64,000 nucleotides of DNA. Source: Antribacter soli. Lineage in GTDB: Bacteria > Actinomycetota > Actinomycetes > Actinomycetales > Cellulomonadaceae. The stretch lies in the NCBI RefSeq assembly GCF_021568775.1, contig NZ_JAKGSG010000059.1, positions 19,369 through 83,368 on the forward strand, in the 5' to 3' direction. Positions 17,799-26,952 of this stretch are shown piece by piece; position 1 is the first letter of the stretch, and every line of letters starts with the position of its first letter. Both the position numbers and the translations under genes were made by a program. The notes below the pieces were generated by a model. That model had not been told where the DNA came from, did not search any database, and saw only the letters and a program-made list of their open reading frames with translations.

Positions 17799-18437
17799 AT
17801 GCTGAATGGCATGGCACCCAGGACAGCCGCCTCCCGCGCCCCGCGAAAGACCGCCCAGGGAGGGTCGGAGGCACGCGAGCGGCTGCTGCGCACCGCGTCC
17901 GAGCTGTTCTACGCCGAGGGCATCCACGTGGTCGGCGTTGACCGGATAGTTGCCGTGGCCGGCGTCACGCGGGCCACGTTCTACCGGCACTTCCCGAGCA
18001 AGGAGGACCTGGTCGAGGCCTACCTCGGGGTAGAGGACGCGAACATCCGCGGCACGCTGGAGGGCGCGCACGGGGCGACCGACGACCCGGTGGAGCTGGT
18101 CGGACTGCTCATAGAAGGCATCGCCGAAGACGTCGCTCGCCACCACACCCGTGGCTGCCCGTTCATCAACGCCGCCGTCGAGTACGCGGACACGGGCAGC
18201 CGTGTCCGGCGCGCGGTCGACAAGCACCGCGCCTGGTTCCGCGGCTCGCTCGAGCACGTCCTCCGCTCGGCGGGCGCCGATGACCCGGTGACGAAGGCCG
18301 GGCAGCTCGTCCTGCTGCGCGACGCCGCCCTGGTCGGCGGCTACCTCGACGGGTGGGACAACGTGCGCGTTGCCTTCGTCAGCGCGGCCCGCCAGGCTGC
18401 GGGCCTGGACCCGAAGGCCCCTGGCTCCACCGGTTGA
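17799..18437 (+). CDS. TetR-family transcriptional repressor
   Basis: The 212-aa protein has an N-terminal HTH (about 25-75) ending in TRATFYRHFPSKEDL, the usual recognition helix of the TetR family, and a helical ligand domain with a conserved GCPF segment that is common in the AcrR/TetR_C subgroup. An ATG at 17811 is an equally good start because the first ATG touches the operator. It is divergent from the hydrolase gene, with two near-identical palindromes between them, and probably represses both until an unknown small molecule binds. Confidence 0.88.
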   Translation: MLNGMAPRTAASRAPRKTAQGGSEARERLLRTASELFYAEGIHVVGVDRIVAVAGVTRATFYRHFPSKEDLVEAYLGVEDANIRGTLEGAHGATDDPVELVGLLIEGIAEDVARHHTRGCPFINAAVEYADTGSRVRRAVDKHRAWFRGSLEHVLRSAGADDPVTKAGQLVLLRDAALVGGYLDGWDNVRVAFVSAARQAAGLDPKAPGSTG

Positions 18438-18508
18438 GGGCGGCGAGGGGGCGAGCCGTTGAGGGGTGGTGCTGGGCTGTTTGCAGGGGGTCCAAACGGG
18501 AGGTCGGG

Positions 18509-19297
18509 TCAGTGGCGTGCCAGTCGGCCCATGAGCTGGACGACCTGGCGGCGCGGGAGCAGCCTGCTGACCAGGGCGAGCGGGCGGCCGTTGGTGATCA
18601 CTGACGGCGGCGCCGACCGGCGGCCCAGGGTGTCGAGGGTCGTCTTGACGACCGACTCGGGGGTGGCGCGCCGTGCGCCGTAGTCGGCCGTCTGGCTGCC
18701 GGCGGCGTCGAAGAACTCGGTCTGCATCGCGCCGGGGTTGACGGCCAGGACGCGCAGTCCGGTGCCGCGCGACTCCTCCCACAGTGATTCGGTGAAGCTG
18801 AGGACGAACGCCTTGGTGGCGCCGTAGACGCTCATGTAGGGGGTCGGCTGGAAGCCGAGCAGGCTCGCGACGTTGATCAGGAAGCCGGTGCCGGCCGAGG
18901 TCAGCGGGTCGATGTAGGCGCGGCTGAGGTCGACCAGGGAGCTGATGTTCAGCGCGATCATGCTCTGCAGGCGCTCAGGGTCCTCGTTCGTGAAGGCGTC
19001 GTGGGTGCCGAAGCCCGCGTTGTTGATCAGCGCGGTGGCGTGGATGCCGCGCGACTCGAGCTCGGCCCGGAGCGTGCGTCCGGCGTCGGGCCGGCCGAGG
19101 TCACGGGCGATGACGGCGACCTTGACGCCGTGGGCGCGGGTGAGCTCGGCGGCCAGGCTCTTGAGCCGGTCTGCCCGGCGGGCGACGAGCACGAGGTTCG
19201 AGCCGCGGCTCGCCAGCTGGCGTGCGAATTCTGCGCCGAGTCCGGAGCTGGCTCCGGTGACGATGGTGGTCTGGTTGCTGTAGTCGATGTTGGTCAT
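18509..19297 (-). CDS. SDR-family oxidoreductase (DltE/YqjQ-like)
   Basis: The 262-aa protein has TGASSGLG (14-21), ARRADRL after the second strand (NADP-type), NNAGFG, and the Tyr-Lys pair in YGATKAF. The C-terminus (RLLPRRQVVQLMGRL) is the basic amphipathic helix of the YqjQ/DltE subgroup, often linked to lipid or aldehyde reduction. It is divergent from a second TetR gene at 19370 with only 72 bp between them, so regulation by that protein is likely. The physiological substrate is unknown. Confidence 0.83.
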   Translation of the reverse strand: MTNIDYSNQTTIVTGASSGLGAEFARQLASRGSNLVLVARRADRLKSLAAELTRAHGVKVAVIARDLGRPDAGRTLRAELESRGIHATALINNAGFGTHDAFTNEDPERLQSMIALNISSLVDLSRAYIDPLTSAGTGFLINVASLLGFQPTPYMSVYGATKAFVLSFTESLWEESRGTGLRVLAVNPGAMQTEFFDAAGSQTADYGARRATPESVVKTTLDTLGRRSAPPSVITNGRPLALVSRLLPRRQVVQLMGRLARH

Positions 19298-19369
19298 GGG
19301 TGCACTCTAAGCACAGCGTTGCACGCAGTGCACGTTGCTACGCAGAATGCATCGCCGTACCATCGGTGA
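19298..19369. promoter_or_regulatory. Divergent promoter region with TGCA-rich operator-like repeats
   Basis: The 72-bp gap between the SDR and the second TetR gene contains gtgcact, gttgcacgcagtgcacgttgc and aatgcat. The core gcac-gca-gtgc is an inverted repeat suitable for a TetR dimer. The precise operator cannot be fixed by eye. Confidence 0.4.
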
Positions 19370-19957
19370 ATGAACCGGAAGCAGACCCCTCTCCGGGAGC
19401 AGACCCGCAACGTGGTCCGCTCCCTGCTCGCCCAGACCGCCGTCGAGCTGTTCGCCGCCCAGGGGTACGACGACACGACGCTGGACGAGGTCGCCGCAGC
19501 AGCAGGCGTCTCCCGGCGGACGCTGTTCAACTACTTCCGCAACAAGGAAGATCTTGCGCTCAGCGGCCTGTCCGAACAGGGCGAGCTGATCGCCGCGAGC
19601 TTGGCCGAGCGCCCGGCCGACGAGGACCCCTGGACGTCACTACGCGCGGCATTCCAGGTGCTCGAGGAGATCGAGACCACGGCCGAGCGCCGGCTCGAGC
19701 TGATCACTCTCCTGTTCGGGAACGAGACCCTGCGTGCCGGCCACGCCGAGAAGCAAGCCCGCTGGCAAGACCTGCTCGCACCACTGATCGAGCCACGGCT
19801 GCCCGAATCCGACCGCCGGGCCCTTGAAGCGCGTACGATCGCGGCCGCGGCGATCGCGTGCCTGCAGGCGGCGAACGAGGAGTGGGTGCGCCTGAGCGGG
19901 CAGGTCGACCTGTTCGACCTCTACGACACAGCCGTGCGGGCCATCCACCGCACCTGA
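19370..19957 (+). CDS. TetR-family transcriptional regulator
   Basis: The 195-aa protein has a clear HTH with DEVAAAAGVSRRTLFNYFRNKEDL as helix 2-3 and the following linker, then a helical ligand domain. It sits head to head with the SDR gene, the typical arrangement for a local repressor responding to the SDR substrate. The gene ends against the conjugation-gene remnant, only a few bases before that broken sequence starts, which suggests that the right border of this module is a recombination junction. Confidence 0.87.
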   Translation: MNRKQTPLREQTRNVVRSLLAQTAVELFAAQGYDDTTLDEVAAAAGVSRRTLFNYFRNKEDLALSGLSEQGELIAASLAERPADEDPWTSLRAAFQVLEEIETTAERRLELITLLFGNETLRAGHAEKQARWQDLLAPLIEPRLPESDRRALEARTIAAAAIACLQAANEEWVRLSGQVDLFDLYDTAVRAIHRT

Positions 19958-19965
19958 AACCACCC

Positions 19966-20222
19966 GCGCCCACCGGCACCCGGCGCAGGGACCGCTGCAG
20001 GGAGCGGGACCCGTCGTAACCGACGGTGAGTGGGTCGGTGATCTCGTCCTTTTCGCCCAGAAGGGCGGACAGGTCGCGCAGGTCGGAGGCGGACGAGGTC
20101 CACCCAGCGCGACCTTCACGATGAAGGAGTCCCAGATCGCCGTCGCGCTCTCCGCACCCCATTGATCGCGCGCCTGGGCGAGGGACTGGAACACCGGGAT
20201 CGTGGCAGTGGACCATCGACAA
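19966..20222 (-). pseudogene. Remnant of TraG/VirD4-type conjugative coupling ATPase, frameshifted
   Basis: Read on the minus strand, one frame gives STATIPVFQSLAQARDQWG followed by AESATAIWDSFIVKVALGG. A shift of frame then gives DLRDLSALLGEKDEITDP and RSLQRSLRRVP. Both pieces match, in order, the C-terminal TraG/TraD domain of type IV coupling proteins from actinobacterial integrative elements (Gln-Ser-Leu-Ala-Gln motif, Ile-Trp-Asp, then Asp-Leu followed by Leu-Leu-Gly). No start, no Walker motifs and no intact frame remain. This is a decayed end fragment and shows that a conjugative element once lay here. Confidence 0.7.
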
Positions 20223-20445
20223 GAGCCACCGACTCGCCCGCCGAACACAGTGGGCCTAACTTTGGACTTGCCGCCTGCCGGGGGGCGACGCCAGGAACTT
20301 GCGGAATCCGCGCAATGGTCGCGCGAGTCTGCCCGTTCTGGGCGCACGGCGAATGACGAGGGCGAGCTCGCAGCAAAACCGCACCGAAGGGTGGCGGCGG
20401 CGCGCGGACGCGCCAACGGCGGAACTCAAGGGCGGCGGGCGATCC
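20223..20445. other. Leader region of the four-gene operon
   Basis: No gene is seen in these bases. They link the coupling-protein remnant to the first ATG of the large operon and should hold its promoter. Purine-rich aagggcggcggg before the ATG is the only candidate ribosome site. No clear operator or attenuator is visible. Confidence 0.45.
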
Positions 20446-23400
20446 ATGACCGATATCGGCACCGGATTCATCAGGGGAATCGAGGCGTTCGGGAACTCGC
20501 GCCTCGGCGAGCTCTCCGGCACCACGTTCAAGGACACGGGGTCTTTCCTCGAGTCGCTGGTGACGAGCTTCTCCGCGGGCGAGATCAAGGACCGGTTCGA
20601 CCAGCTGAAGGCTGACATCGAGGCGGCCAAACCGATCGTCCAGGCGATCGCGAAGCGCATCGAGAACCAGACCAAGACGATCAAGACGAACGTCGAGCAG
20701 TCGATCACCGACCTGCAGGACGACGATTTCAACGTTGACGTCGCCGGTCGCGTGGCGGTGCGCATCGGCACCGCGCTCGCGGCGATGGACCAGGCGTACA
20801 CGATCATCGCCGAAGAAGTCGCGAAGAAGGCGGACGGCACGGTCGACGCGGCCGTCCGTGACGGGCTCATGGACCTCTGGAATCCGTGGGCGCAGCCGTG
20901 GAAGGACCTCGGCGAAGGCGCGGGGAACCTGCTGAACGCCTTCGGCTCGAGCGTGCTCGGCGTCGACGACCTCGTCGGCAAGCTCGGCGAGGTCCTCACG
21001 CTCGACCGCACCGGTGGGCAGTTCATACTCGTGGCGCTGCTCGACGACCTGCCGACCGCGAACCTCGGGGCGATGAAGCTCGACCAGGTGAAGTTCGAGG
21101 CGTTCCTCCAGTTCAGCGACCGGGAGGTCGCCAACCCGATCGAGACCGAGAAGCCGGAGCTGATCGAACGGAACGGCAAGTGGTTCCGCGGCGACGTCGC
21201 GATCCTCGGCGTCCGGCTGCGCACGCTGCTCGAGCCGGGCATCACGAACGACCCGTTGCTCAAGAAGGTCATGCCGGGCTCGTCGGACCCGAAGACGACC
21301 AGCCACACGGCCGTCTCGCTCGACACGGCGCAGGGGTTCTACCTCGGCGACGGCCGCGGCAACGAGCGCGCCGTGCTGCCGGTGCGGTTCTCGTTCCCCG
21401 GCGTCGAGCTCCGTGAGGTCGCCCTCGGGATCCTGCGCAACCCCGAGCGTGAGGCCACCGGCGTCGAGCTGACCACGTCGATCGCGGCGAAGCTCGGCGA
21501 CGCGGTCGGCATGCAGGTCGTCGGCTCCGGGTTCATCGTCGACATGAACGGCGTCGCCGACCACCATGTGATGTTCGCCGACCTGCCGGTCACGCCCCGC
21601 TGGCCAGACCAGGTCGGCCTGCGGATCAAGGCCGGCCCGGTCACGGGTGGCGGGTTCATCCAGCGGGTGGAGCGCGAGTACACCGCCCCCGACGGCACGA
21701 AGCTCAAGCGCGTCGAGTTCGGCGGAGTCGTTCAGCTCGAGATCCTCAAGGTCGGCGTGTACGCGATCGTCGTACTGTCCCCCGACCCGTTCTCGCTCGT
21801 GCTCGTCATGGGCGTGCGCTTCCCGACGCCGATCGAGCTGAGCTTCGGCTTCACCCTGAACGGCGTCGGCGGCATCATCGCCCTCGACCGGGGCATCGAC
21901 CTCGAGGCGCTGCGCGAGGGCATGAAGACGCACGTCATCGACAAGATGCTGTTCCCCGACGACCCAGTCGCCGAGGCGCCGCAGCTGCTCGACAAGGTCG
22001 CGCACGTCTTCCCCCCGCGCGAGGGCGCGTTCGTCTTCGGACCCATCGCCGAGCTCGGCTGGGGCTCGCAGGCCAAGTTCGTCGAGATCAAGGTCGGGGT
22101 GGTGCTCGCGCTGCCCGACTTCATGTTCGTCGTCCTGGGGTCGCTCCGCGTGCGGGTGCCGACCAAGGAGAAGCCGATCACCGACATCCGCGCCGACGTG
22201 TACGTCGCCGTCACCGAGGACCACCTCGAGCTGTACGCGCGGATGCGAGACTCGAAGATCGGCGAGATCAAGATCTCGGGCGACCTCGGCCTCTACATCG
22301 GCTGGACCGGGGGCGGCGCGTTCGAGCTCTCGATCGGCGGCTACCACCCCGAGTACGACAAGCTCACCGGCCAGAAGCCGCGGCTGAAGGACCTTGAGCG
22401 CATCACCATCGACATCTCGCCGGTCAAGGTGCTGAAGATCCAGATCAAGGCGTACTTCGCGCTCACCGCCGGCAGCGTGCAGCTCGGCGTGCGCGGCGAC
22501 CTGTGGGCCGACTTCGCGATCGCGAGCGCGCACGCGTGGCTGCAGCTCGACATGATCTTCGTCTGGTCGCCGCGGTTCCTGTTCAAGGTCTCGATCGACG
22601 TGGGCGTCGAGATCGAGGTCTTCGGTTGCTCCTTCGCGTCGGTGCAGTTCAAGGGCGCGCTCGAGGGGACCACCCCCTACCGGCTCCAGGGCCACGTCCG
22701 CATCGACGTCTGGTTCCTGCCCACGTTCGACGAGGACCTCGGGCCGATCGAGTGGGGCGAGAAGCCCCGGCCCATCGCACCGAAGGTCGACGCCCTCGTG
22801 CTCGCGGCCGAGGCGATGCGCGAGGACGACGCCTGGAAGATCGAGCTGCCCGACCACGCCGCGCAGCTCGTGACCCTCGCCGAGGTCGAGGACGTGCCGG
22901 GCCGGATGGCACACCCGCTCGCCGCGCTGGAGGTCGTTCAGTCCGTGGTGCCGCTCGGCGTCAAGATCAGCCACATCGGCGAGTCCCCCGTCAAGGCCGC
23001 CATGGTCACGATCGGCGACCCGACGACGTCGGCCGGCCAGCTCGCCGCCGTCAGCGAGGCGCGCACCGCGTTCGCGCCCGGCCACTACTTCGACCTCGAG
23101 GGCGAGCAGCTGCTTGCCCGCTCGGGCTTCGAGGACCTCCTCGGCGGTTGCCGGATGGCCGCGGCCACGACGCCGAAGGCGGGGGCCTCCGTCGACGCTG
23201 ACGTCGTCTACCACACGTACGTCCGCAACCCCGCGGACCGGCTCGTCCTCACCGAGTTCCTCGGCGCCTTCGAGGCCGTCTCGACGGCGTTCGCAGGCAC
23301 GTCGGTCGCGGGTCGCGCCTTCGAGCGGCGCGGTAACCCGTACCTGCCCGTCACACCGCCCGACGACCCGGTGAAGGTCGCGCCGCACGGGGCATCCCTG

Positions 23401-23568
23401 GTCGCCGACGCGGTGAGCGCCGCCGACGTGCTCTCGTCCGCCTCGGTGGTCTCGGGGGCGGGCGCGCTCGCGGCGTTCGGAGCGCTGAGCTCCAGCGAGG
23501 CGGCGCTCGTCGCCGACGCCGTCGCGGCGGCCGGCATCCCGACCACCCGACTCACGGTGAGGAGCTGA
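20446..23568 (+). CDS. Large conserved protein, DUF6603-like (first gene of four-gene system)
   Basis: The 1040-aa protein has no signal peptide or clear transmembrane helix. Residues 1-200 are helical and charged. About 200-850 is a long run of alternating hydrophobic/polar segments (for example KIQIKAYFALTAGSVQLGVR and SPRFLFKVSIDVGVEIEVFG) that reads as extended beta-sheet, and the tail is Ala-rich and helical. The central part resembles proteins annotated DUF6603; this is recognition by pattern, not by search. The frame extends upstream, but ATG 20446 follows the only ribosome-like site. The next gene starts one base after the stop. Function is unknown; an elongated beta scaffold or lipid-groove protein is a guess. 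Confidence 0.7.
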   Translation: MTDIGTGFIRGIEAFGNSRLGELSGTTFKDTGSFLESLVTSFSAGEIKDRFDQLKADIEAAKPIVQAIAKRIENQTKTIKTNVEQSITDLQDDDFNVDVAGRVAVRIGTALAAMDQAYTIIAEEVAKKADGTVDAAVRDGLMDLWNPWAQPWKDLGEGAGNLLNAFGSSVLGVDDLVGKLGEVLTLDRTGGQFILVALLDDLPTANLGAMKLDQVKFEAFLQFSDREVANPIETEKPELIERNGKWFRGDVAILGVRLRTLLEPGITNDPLLKKVMPGSSDPKTTSHTAVSLDTAQGFYLGDGRGNERAVLPVRFSFPGVELREVALGILRNPEREATGVELTTSIAAKLGDAVGMQVVGSGFIVDMNGVADHHVMFADLPVTPRWPDQVGLRIKAGPVTGGGFIQRVEREYTAPDGTKLKRVEFGGVVQLEILKVGVYAIVVLSPDPFSLVLVMGVRFPTPIELSFGFTLNGVGGIIALDRGIDLEALREGMKTHVIDKMLFPDDPVAEAPQLLDKVAHVFPPREGAFVFGPIAELGWGSQAKFVEIKVGVVLALPDFMFVVLGSLRVRVPTKEKPITDIRADVYVAVTEDHLELYARMRDSKIGEIKISGDLGLYIGWTGGGAFELSIGGYHPEYDKLTGQKPRLKDLERITIDISPVKVLKIQIKAYFALTAGSVQLGVRGDLWADFAIASAHAWLQLDMIFVWSPRFLFKVSIDVGVEIEVFGCSFASVQFKGALEGTTPYRLQGHVRIDVWFLPTFDEDLGPIEWGEKPRPIAPKVDALVLAAEAMREDDAWKIELPDHAAQLVTLAEVEDVPGRMAHPLAALEVVQSVVPLGVKISHIGESPVKAAMVTIGDPTTSAGQLAAVSEARTAFAPGHYFDLEGEQLLARSGFEDLLGGCRMAAATTPKAGASVDADVVYHTYVRNPADRLVLTEFLGAFEAVSTAFAGTSVAGRAFERRGNPYLPVTPPDDPVKVAPHGASLVADAVSAADVLSSASVVSGAGALAAFGALSSSEAALVADAVAAAGIPTTRLTVRS

Positions 23569-23569
23569 C

Positions 23570-26500
23570 ATGGCCGACATCGACGCCGTCGCGAAGAGCG
23601 TCGTGGCGCCGCTCGCCGCCACGGTCACCGGCACGAAGGTCGTGCGCGACGCGTGGAGGCTCGACCTCTCGCCCGACGAGGAGTACGTCGAGAGCGAGGT
23701 GGCGCTCGAGCGGCTGCAGTTCGTGGCGTCCGCGCTCGGCGGGCTCGGAGCGGCGGCCCTGCCGCCGGCAGCCGGGGCGATCCGTTCCACCTCGACGATC
23801 ACGGTCCCGCTCGCCGACAGCGACGGCGGCAGCGAGACCGCGTCGCTCACGGTCACGCTGTTCGGCCCCGGCGACGTGCGCGCGCTCGACGGCGCGCAGG
23901 TGATCCGCCGGTACCCCACGCCGGGCACTGCTACCGCCGAGGAGACCGTCCTCGCGCACATCGAGTTCGACCGCCCAGAGGTGCCGTGGGCCTTCAGCCC
24001 CGCACCCGCCGCCGGGGCGCCCGTGCGGCCGTGGCTCGCGCTCGTCGTCGTGCCGCGCGAGCTCGTCGAGTGGGAGGCGATCCCGCCGGGCGGGTCCTTG
24101 CCGGTGCTGCACGCGCCGCTCGACGAGCTGCCCGACCTCGCCCAGTCGCACCTGTGGGCGCACGCGCAGGCGTCGCGCAACGTCGCCGCCGACAAGCCGC
24201 TCGAGGTGCGCCTCTCCCCCGCGCACGCGCCCGTCAACCTGTCGCGCATCGTCTCGCCGCGCGTGCTGCGCGACAGCACCACGTACGTCGCCGCGCTCGT
24301 GCCCACGACCGACGCAGGCGTGCGCGGCGGGCTCGGGCTGACGGGCGGCACCCTCGACCCCGCGTGGGGGCCTGGCTCCGACGACCCGGTGCGTCTGCCC
24401 GCGTTCGACCGGTGGGAGTTCTCGACCGGGCCCGACGGCGACTTCAAGGAGCTCGCGCTACGGCTGCGGGGCGTCGTCGCGCCGTACGAGGTCGGCCGGC
24501 GGTTCATCGACGCGTCGATCCCCGGCAAGCCACTGCGTGCGCTCGAGGCCGGCGAGCCCGGCGGCAAGCAGGTGCTCCGGTGCGCACTGTTCTCGCCGAC
24601 GCCACCACGCTCGCCGGAGCAGGCCGTTGCCGAGACGGCGACGTGGCCGGACGCGCTCACCAAGGACCTGCGGCAGGAGCTCGACCGCGCCGGCGTCATC
24701 GAGCGCGCGGCGGGGGGCGACGGAGAGGCCCCGGAGATCCCCGACCTGCCGATCGTGGGCCCCCGCATCTACGCGAAGCTGCACCGCGGCGTGGCGTCCG
24801 TGACGGGCGACGAGGACGAGGACTGGTTCGCCGAGCTCAACCTGCGGCCGGTCTCGCGCATCGTCGCGGGCGTCGGCACGCGCGTCGTGCAGAAGGACCA
24901 GGAGCCGCTCATGCAGTCGGCGTGGGCGCAGCTCGGCGAGGTCGAGGCCGCGAACCGCGCGATCGCGCTCGCGCAGCTCGCCGAGCTGCTCGCTTCGCGG
25001 CTGCACGCGCGCCTCGACGCGCTCGCGATCGACCGCCTCGTGCAGGTCGTCGCCCCGCTCTCTTCGCGCGTCACGCTCACCGCCGGCACGACGCTCTCGG
25101 CCGCCGTCGACCGCAGCGCGACGCCGTCGACCGTGAAGCTCGGCGCGTTCCGGCGTGTCACGCGGCCGGGCGGGCCGCTCGCGCGGCGGGCGGACGTCGG
25201 AACCCGGCAGCGCGCGGGCCGACTCGTGGCGGACGACTCAGGGCTGCGCGACTTCACGCGCGTCTACGCCAACCCCGAGGGCGTGGCCGCGATCTCGGCC
25301 GAGGTGCTGCGCACGTTCGACCGCGCGGTGATCGCGGAGGCACTCGACCTCGCGCCGGAGACCGTACTCGCGCAGCTCGAGACGGCGACGTCGAAGCTCG
25401 TGCTCGGCGGGCTCGCGAGCCACCTCACCCGTCCCGAGCGCTGGGGCGCGATCGACACGACGTTCGAACCAGGTCGCGTGTTCACCGAGCGCTGGGGCAA
25501 ACGACTGCTGCGACGGTCGACGATCCCCGCGCTCGAGGCGGTGCGCGCCGAGCGGCTCGGGCCGGTGATCGCCGGGCTCGGGCTCGCGAAGCCGGCGTCG
25601 GGCACCCGCATCGGCACGGAGCTGCAGGAAGCAGCGGTGCGGATCAACGACGGGCTGATCGACCGGCTCGGGCCGGTCCTGCCGCCAGGTGGTGGCCCGG
25701 TGCGGCCGGGCGGCGGCCCGGTGCGGCCGGGCGGTGGGCCGGTCCTGCCGCCAGGCGGTGGCCCGGTGCGGCCGGGCCGGGCCCGCCCCGACGGCATCGA
25801 CCGCATCGACGTCCGGCGCGACCGCCTCGCCCGCCAGGGCACGCGCATCGACGTCGGCGAGCTGACGAGGATCGGGCAGGCGCAGGGCCGGGAGCGCACC
25901 GAGGCGCTCGGCACGCTGGGCGCGCAGGCCGATCGCAAGCTCGCGCCGGTGGTCGAGTCCATCGGCGGCATCCAGCTCGCCGAGATCCGCGAGGCGATGA
26001 CCGTGCTCGTCGACCCGGGCGGGCTGCTCCAGATCGCGCCGGTGCCACACCGCGACCGGCTGAGCGTCACCTCGGCGCAGCTGACTGCCGCGCTCGATCC
26101 GCGCGTCACCGTGCGGCAGTCGCTCGACGGGCGGCTGCGGTTCTCCGGCCGGCTCGCCGAGCGGTGGCGGCTGAAGCCGTTCATCGCGCCCGTCATGGCG
26201 GCCCCACGGTTCGACCGGCCCATGTACCGCGCGCTCGACGACTACGACCGCGACTGGCTGGTGCCGGGCCTGGGACTCCTGCCCGACTCCGACTTCGTGA
26301 CGGTCCTCTCCACGAACGACGAGTTCATGGAGGCGTTCCTCGTCGGCCTCAGCGACGAGTTCGGGCGCGAGCTGCTCTGGCGCGGCTACCCCACCGACCG
26401 CCGCGGCACGTACTTCCACCGGTTCTGGAGCCCCCAGCACGACGAGGTGCTGACGCCCATCCACGCGTTCTCGCGCACCCGCCTCGGCCGGCACGTCGCG

Positions 26501-26950
26501 GTCGGTGGGGTGGCCGCACCCGACGACGGCGACGACCGGCTCGGCCGCGCGGTGATCGTCGTGCGCAGCGAGCTCGTGCGCCGGTTCCCCGACCTCGTGA
26601 TCCAGGCAATCCGCAACCAGGGCACGCCCGAGGATCCCGTGTTCGAGGCGCCCGGCAGCCCGCAGCAGACGGCGACCGTGCTGTTCGCCGAGCACCTCGA
26701 GCCCGACATCGCGCTCGTCGGCGTCGACCTGTCGGTCGAGGAGCTCGACGGGCCTGGCTGGTGGATCGTCATCGCCGAGCACCCGAGCGCGACGCGCTTC
26801 GAGCTGCCCGGCGGCGAGCAGGCGGCGCCGAGCTCGCCCGACCACCTGCGCAGCACGAAGCCGGACGGCGCCGCCTTCGCGCTCGACCGGCTGCACCACC
26901 CGACGCGGGTCGCCTTCGAGGCGACCGACCTCGTCGTGACGGGAGAGTAG
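23570..26950 (+). CDS. Large conserved protein of unknown function (second gene of four-gene system)
   Basis: The 1126-aa protein begins with an ATG one base after the previous stop. Landmarks are HLWAHAQAS (about 195), SRIVSPRVLRDSTTYVAALV (about 225-245), IYAKLHRGV, WFAELNLRPVSRIVAGVGT and QSAWAQLGEVEAANRAIALA (about 445-465). These blocks recur in large uncharacterised proteins of actinobacteria, myxobacteria and cyanobacteria as I recall them, but no function is known to me. A Gly/Pro repeat linker at about 701-738 divides it in two halves; the second half has charged helical and mixed segments. There is no signal peptide, membrane helix, P-loop or protease motif. It is certainly translated with its neighbours. 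Confidence 0.7.
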   Translation: MADIDAVAKSVVAPLAATVTGTKVVRDAWRLDLSPDEEYVESEVALERLQFVASALGGLGAAALPPAAGAIRSTSTITVPLADSDGGSETASLTVTLFGPGDVRALDGAQVIRRYPTPGTATAEETVLAHIEFDRPEVPWAFSPAPAAGAPVRPWLALVVVPRELVEWEAIPPGGSLPVLHAPLDELPDLAQSHLWAHAQASRNVAADKPLEVRLSPAHAPVNLSRIVSPRVLRDSTTYVAALVPTTDAGVRGGLGLTGGTLDPAWGPGSDDPVRLPAFDRWEFSTGPDGDFKELALRLRGVVAPYEVGRRFIDASIPGKPLRALEAGEPGGKQVLRCALFSPTPPRSPEQAVAETATWPDALTKDLRQELDRAGVIERAAGGDGEAPEIPDLPIVGPRIYAKLHRGVASVTGDEDEDWFAELNLRPVSRIVAGVGTRVVQKDQEPLMQSAWAQLGEVEAANRAIALAQLAELLASRLHARLDALAIDRLVQVVAPLSSRVTLTAGTTLSAAVDRSATPSTVKLGAFRRVTRPGGPLARRADVGTRQRAGRLVADDSGLRDFTRVYANPEGVAAISAEVLRTFDRAVIAEALDLAPETVLAQLETATSKLVLGGLASHLTRPERWGAIDTTFEPGRVFTERWGKRLLRRSTIPALEAVRAERLGPVIAGLGLAKPASGTRIGTELQEAAVRINDGLIDRLGPVLPPGGGPVRPGGGPVRPGGGPVLPPGGGPVRPGRARPDGIDRIDVRRDRLARQGTRIDVGELTRIGQAQGRERTEALGTLGAQADRKLAPVVESIGGIQLAEIREAMTVLVDPGGLLQIAPVPHRDRLSVTSAQLTAALDPRVTVRQSLDGRLRFSGRLAERWRLKPFIAPVMAAPRFDRPMYRALDDYDRDWLVPGLGLLPDSDFVTVLSTNDEFMEAFLVGLSDEFGRELLWRGYPTDRRGTYFHRFWSPQHDEVLTPIHAFSRTRLGRHVAVGGVAAPDDGDDRLGRAVIVVRSELVRRFPDLVIQAIRNQGTPEDPVFEAPGSPQQTATVLFAEHLEPDIALVGVDLSVEELDGPGWWIVIAEHPSATRFELPGGEQAAPSSPDHLRSTKPDGAAFALDRLHHPTRVAFEATDLVVTGE
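25674..25786 (+). repeat. In-frame Gly/Pro repeat linker in second gene
   Basis: The DNA carries near-identical units of 24-27 bases built from ggcggcccggtgcggccg and gggccggtcctgccgcca. They encode alternating GGGPVRPG and GGGPVLPP units, about five in all. It is a flexible or polyproline-like hinge between two parts of the 1126-aa protein and is prone to slippage, so copy number may vary between strains. Confidence 0.85.
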
Positions 26951-26952
26951 AC

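Noticed and set aside
20116..24768. Minus-strand open frame of 1550 codons opposite the first two genes of the large operon
   Set aside because: Its composition is Arg/Asp/Val-rich shadow sequence typical of the strand opposite a GC-rich gene; only its end (19966-20222 region) has real similarity, in a different frame.
23653..26952. Open extension upstream of the third large gene through the second gene, which would make one 2641-aa protein
   Set aside because: The second gene is in another frame with coherent protein blocks; the extension reads as Arg/Ala-rich shadow.
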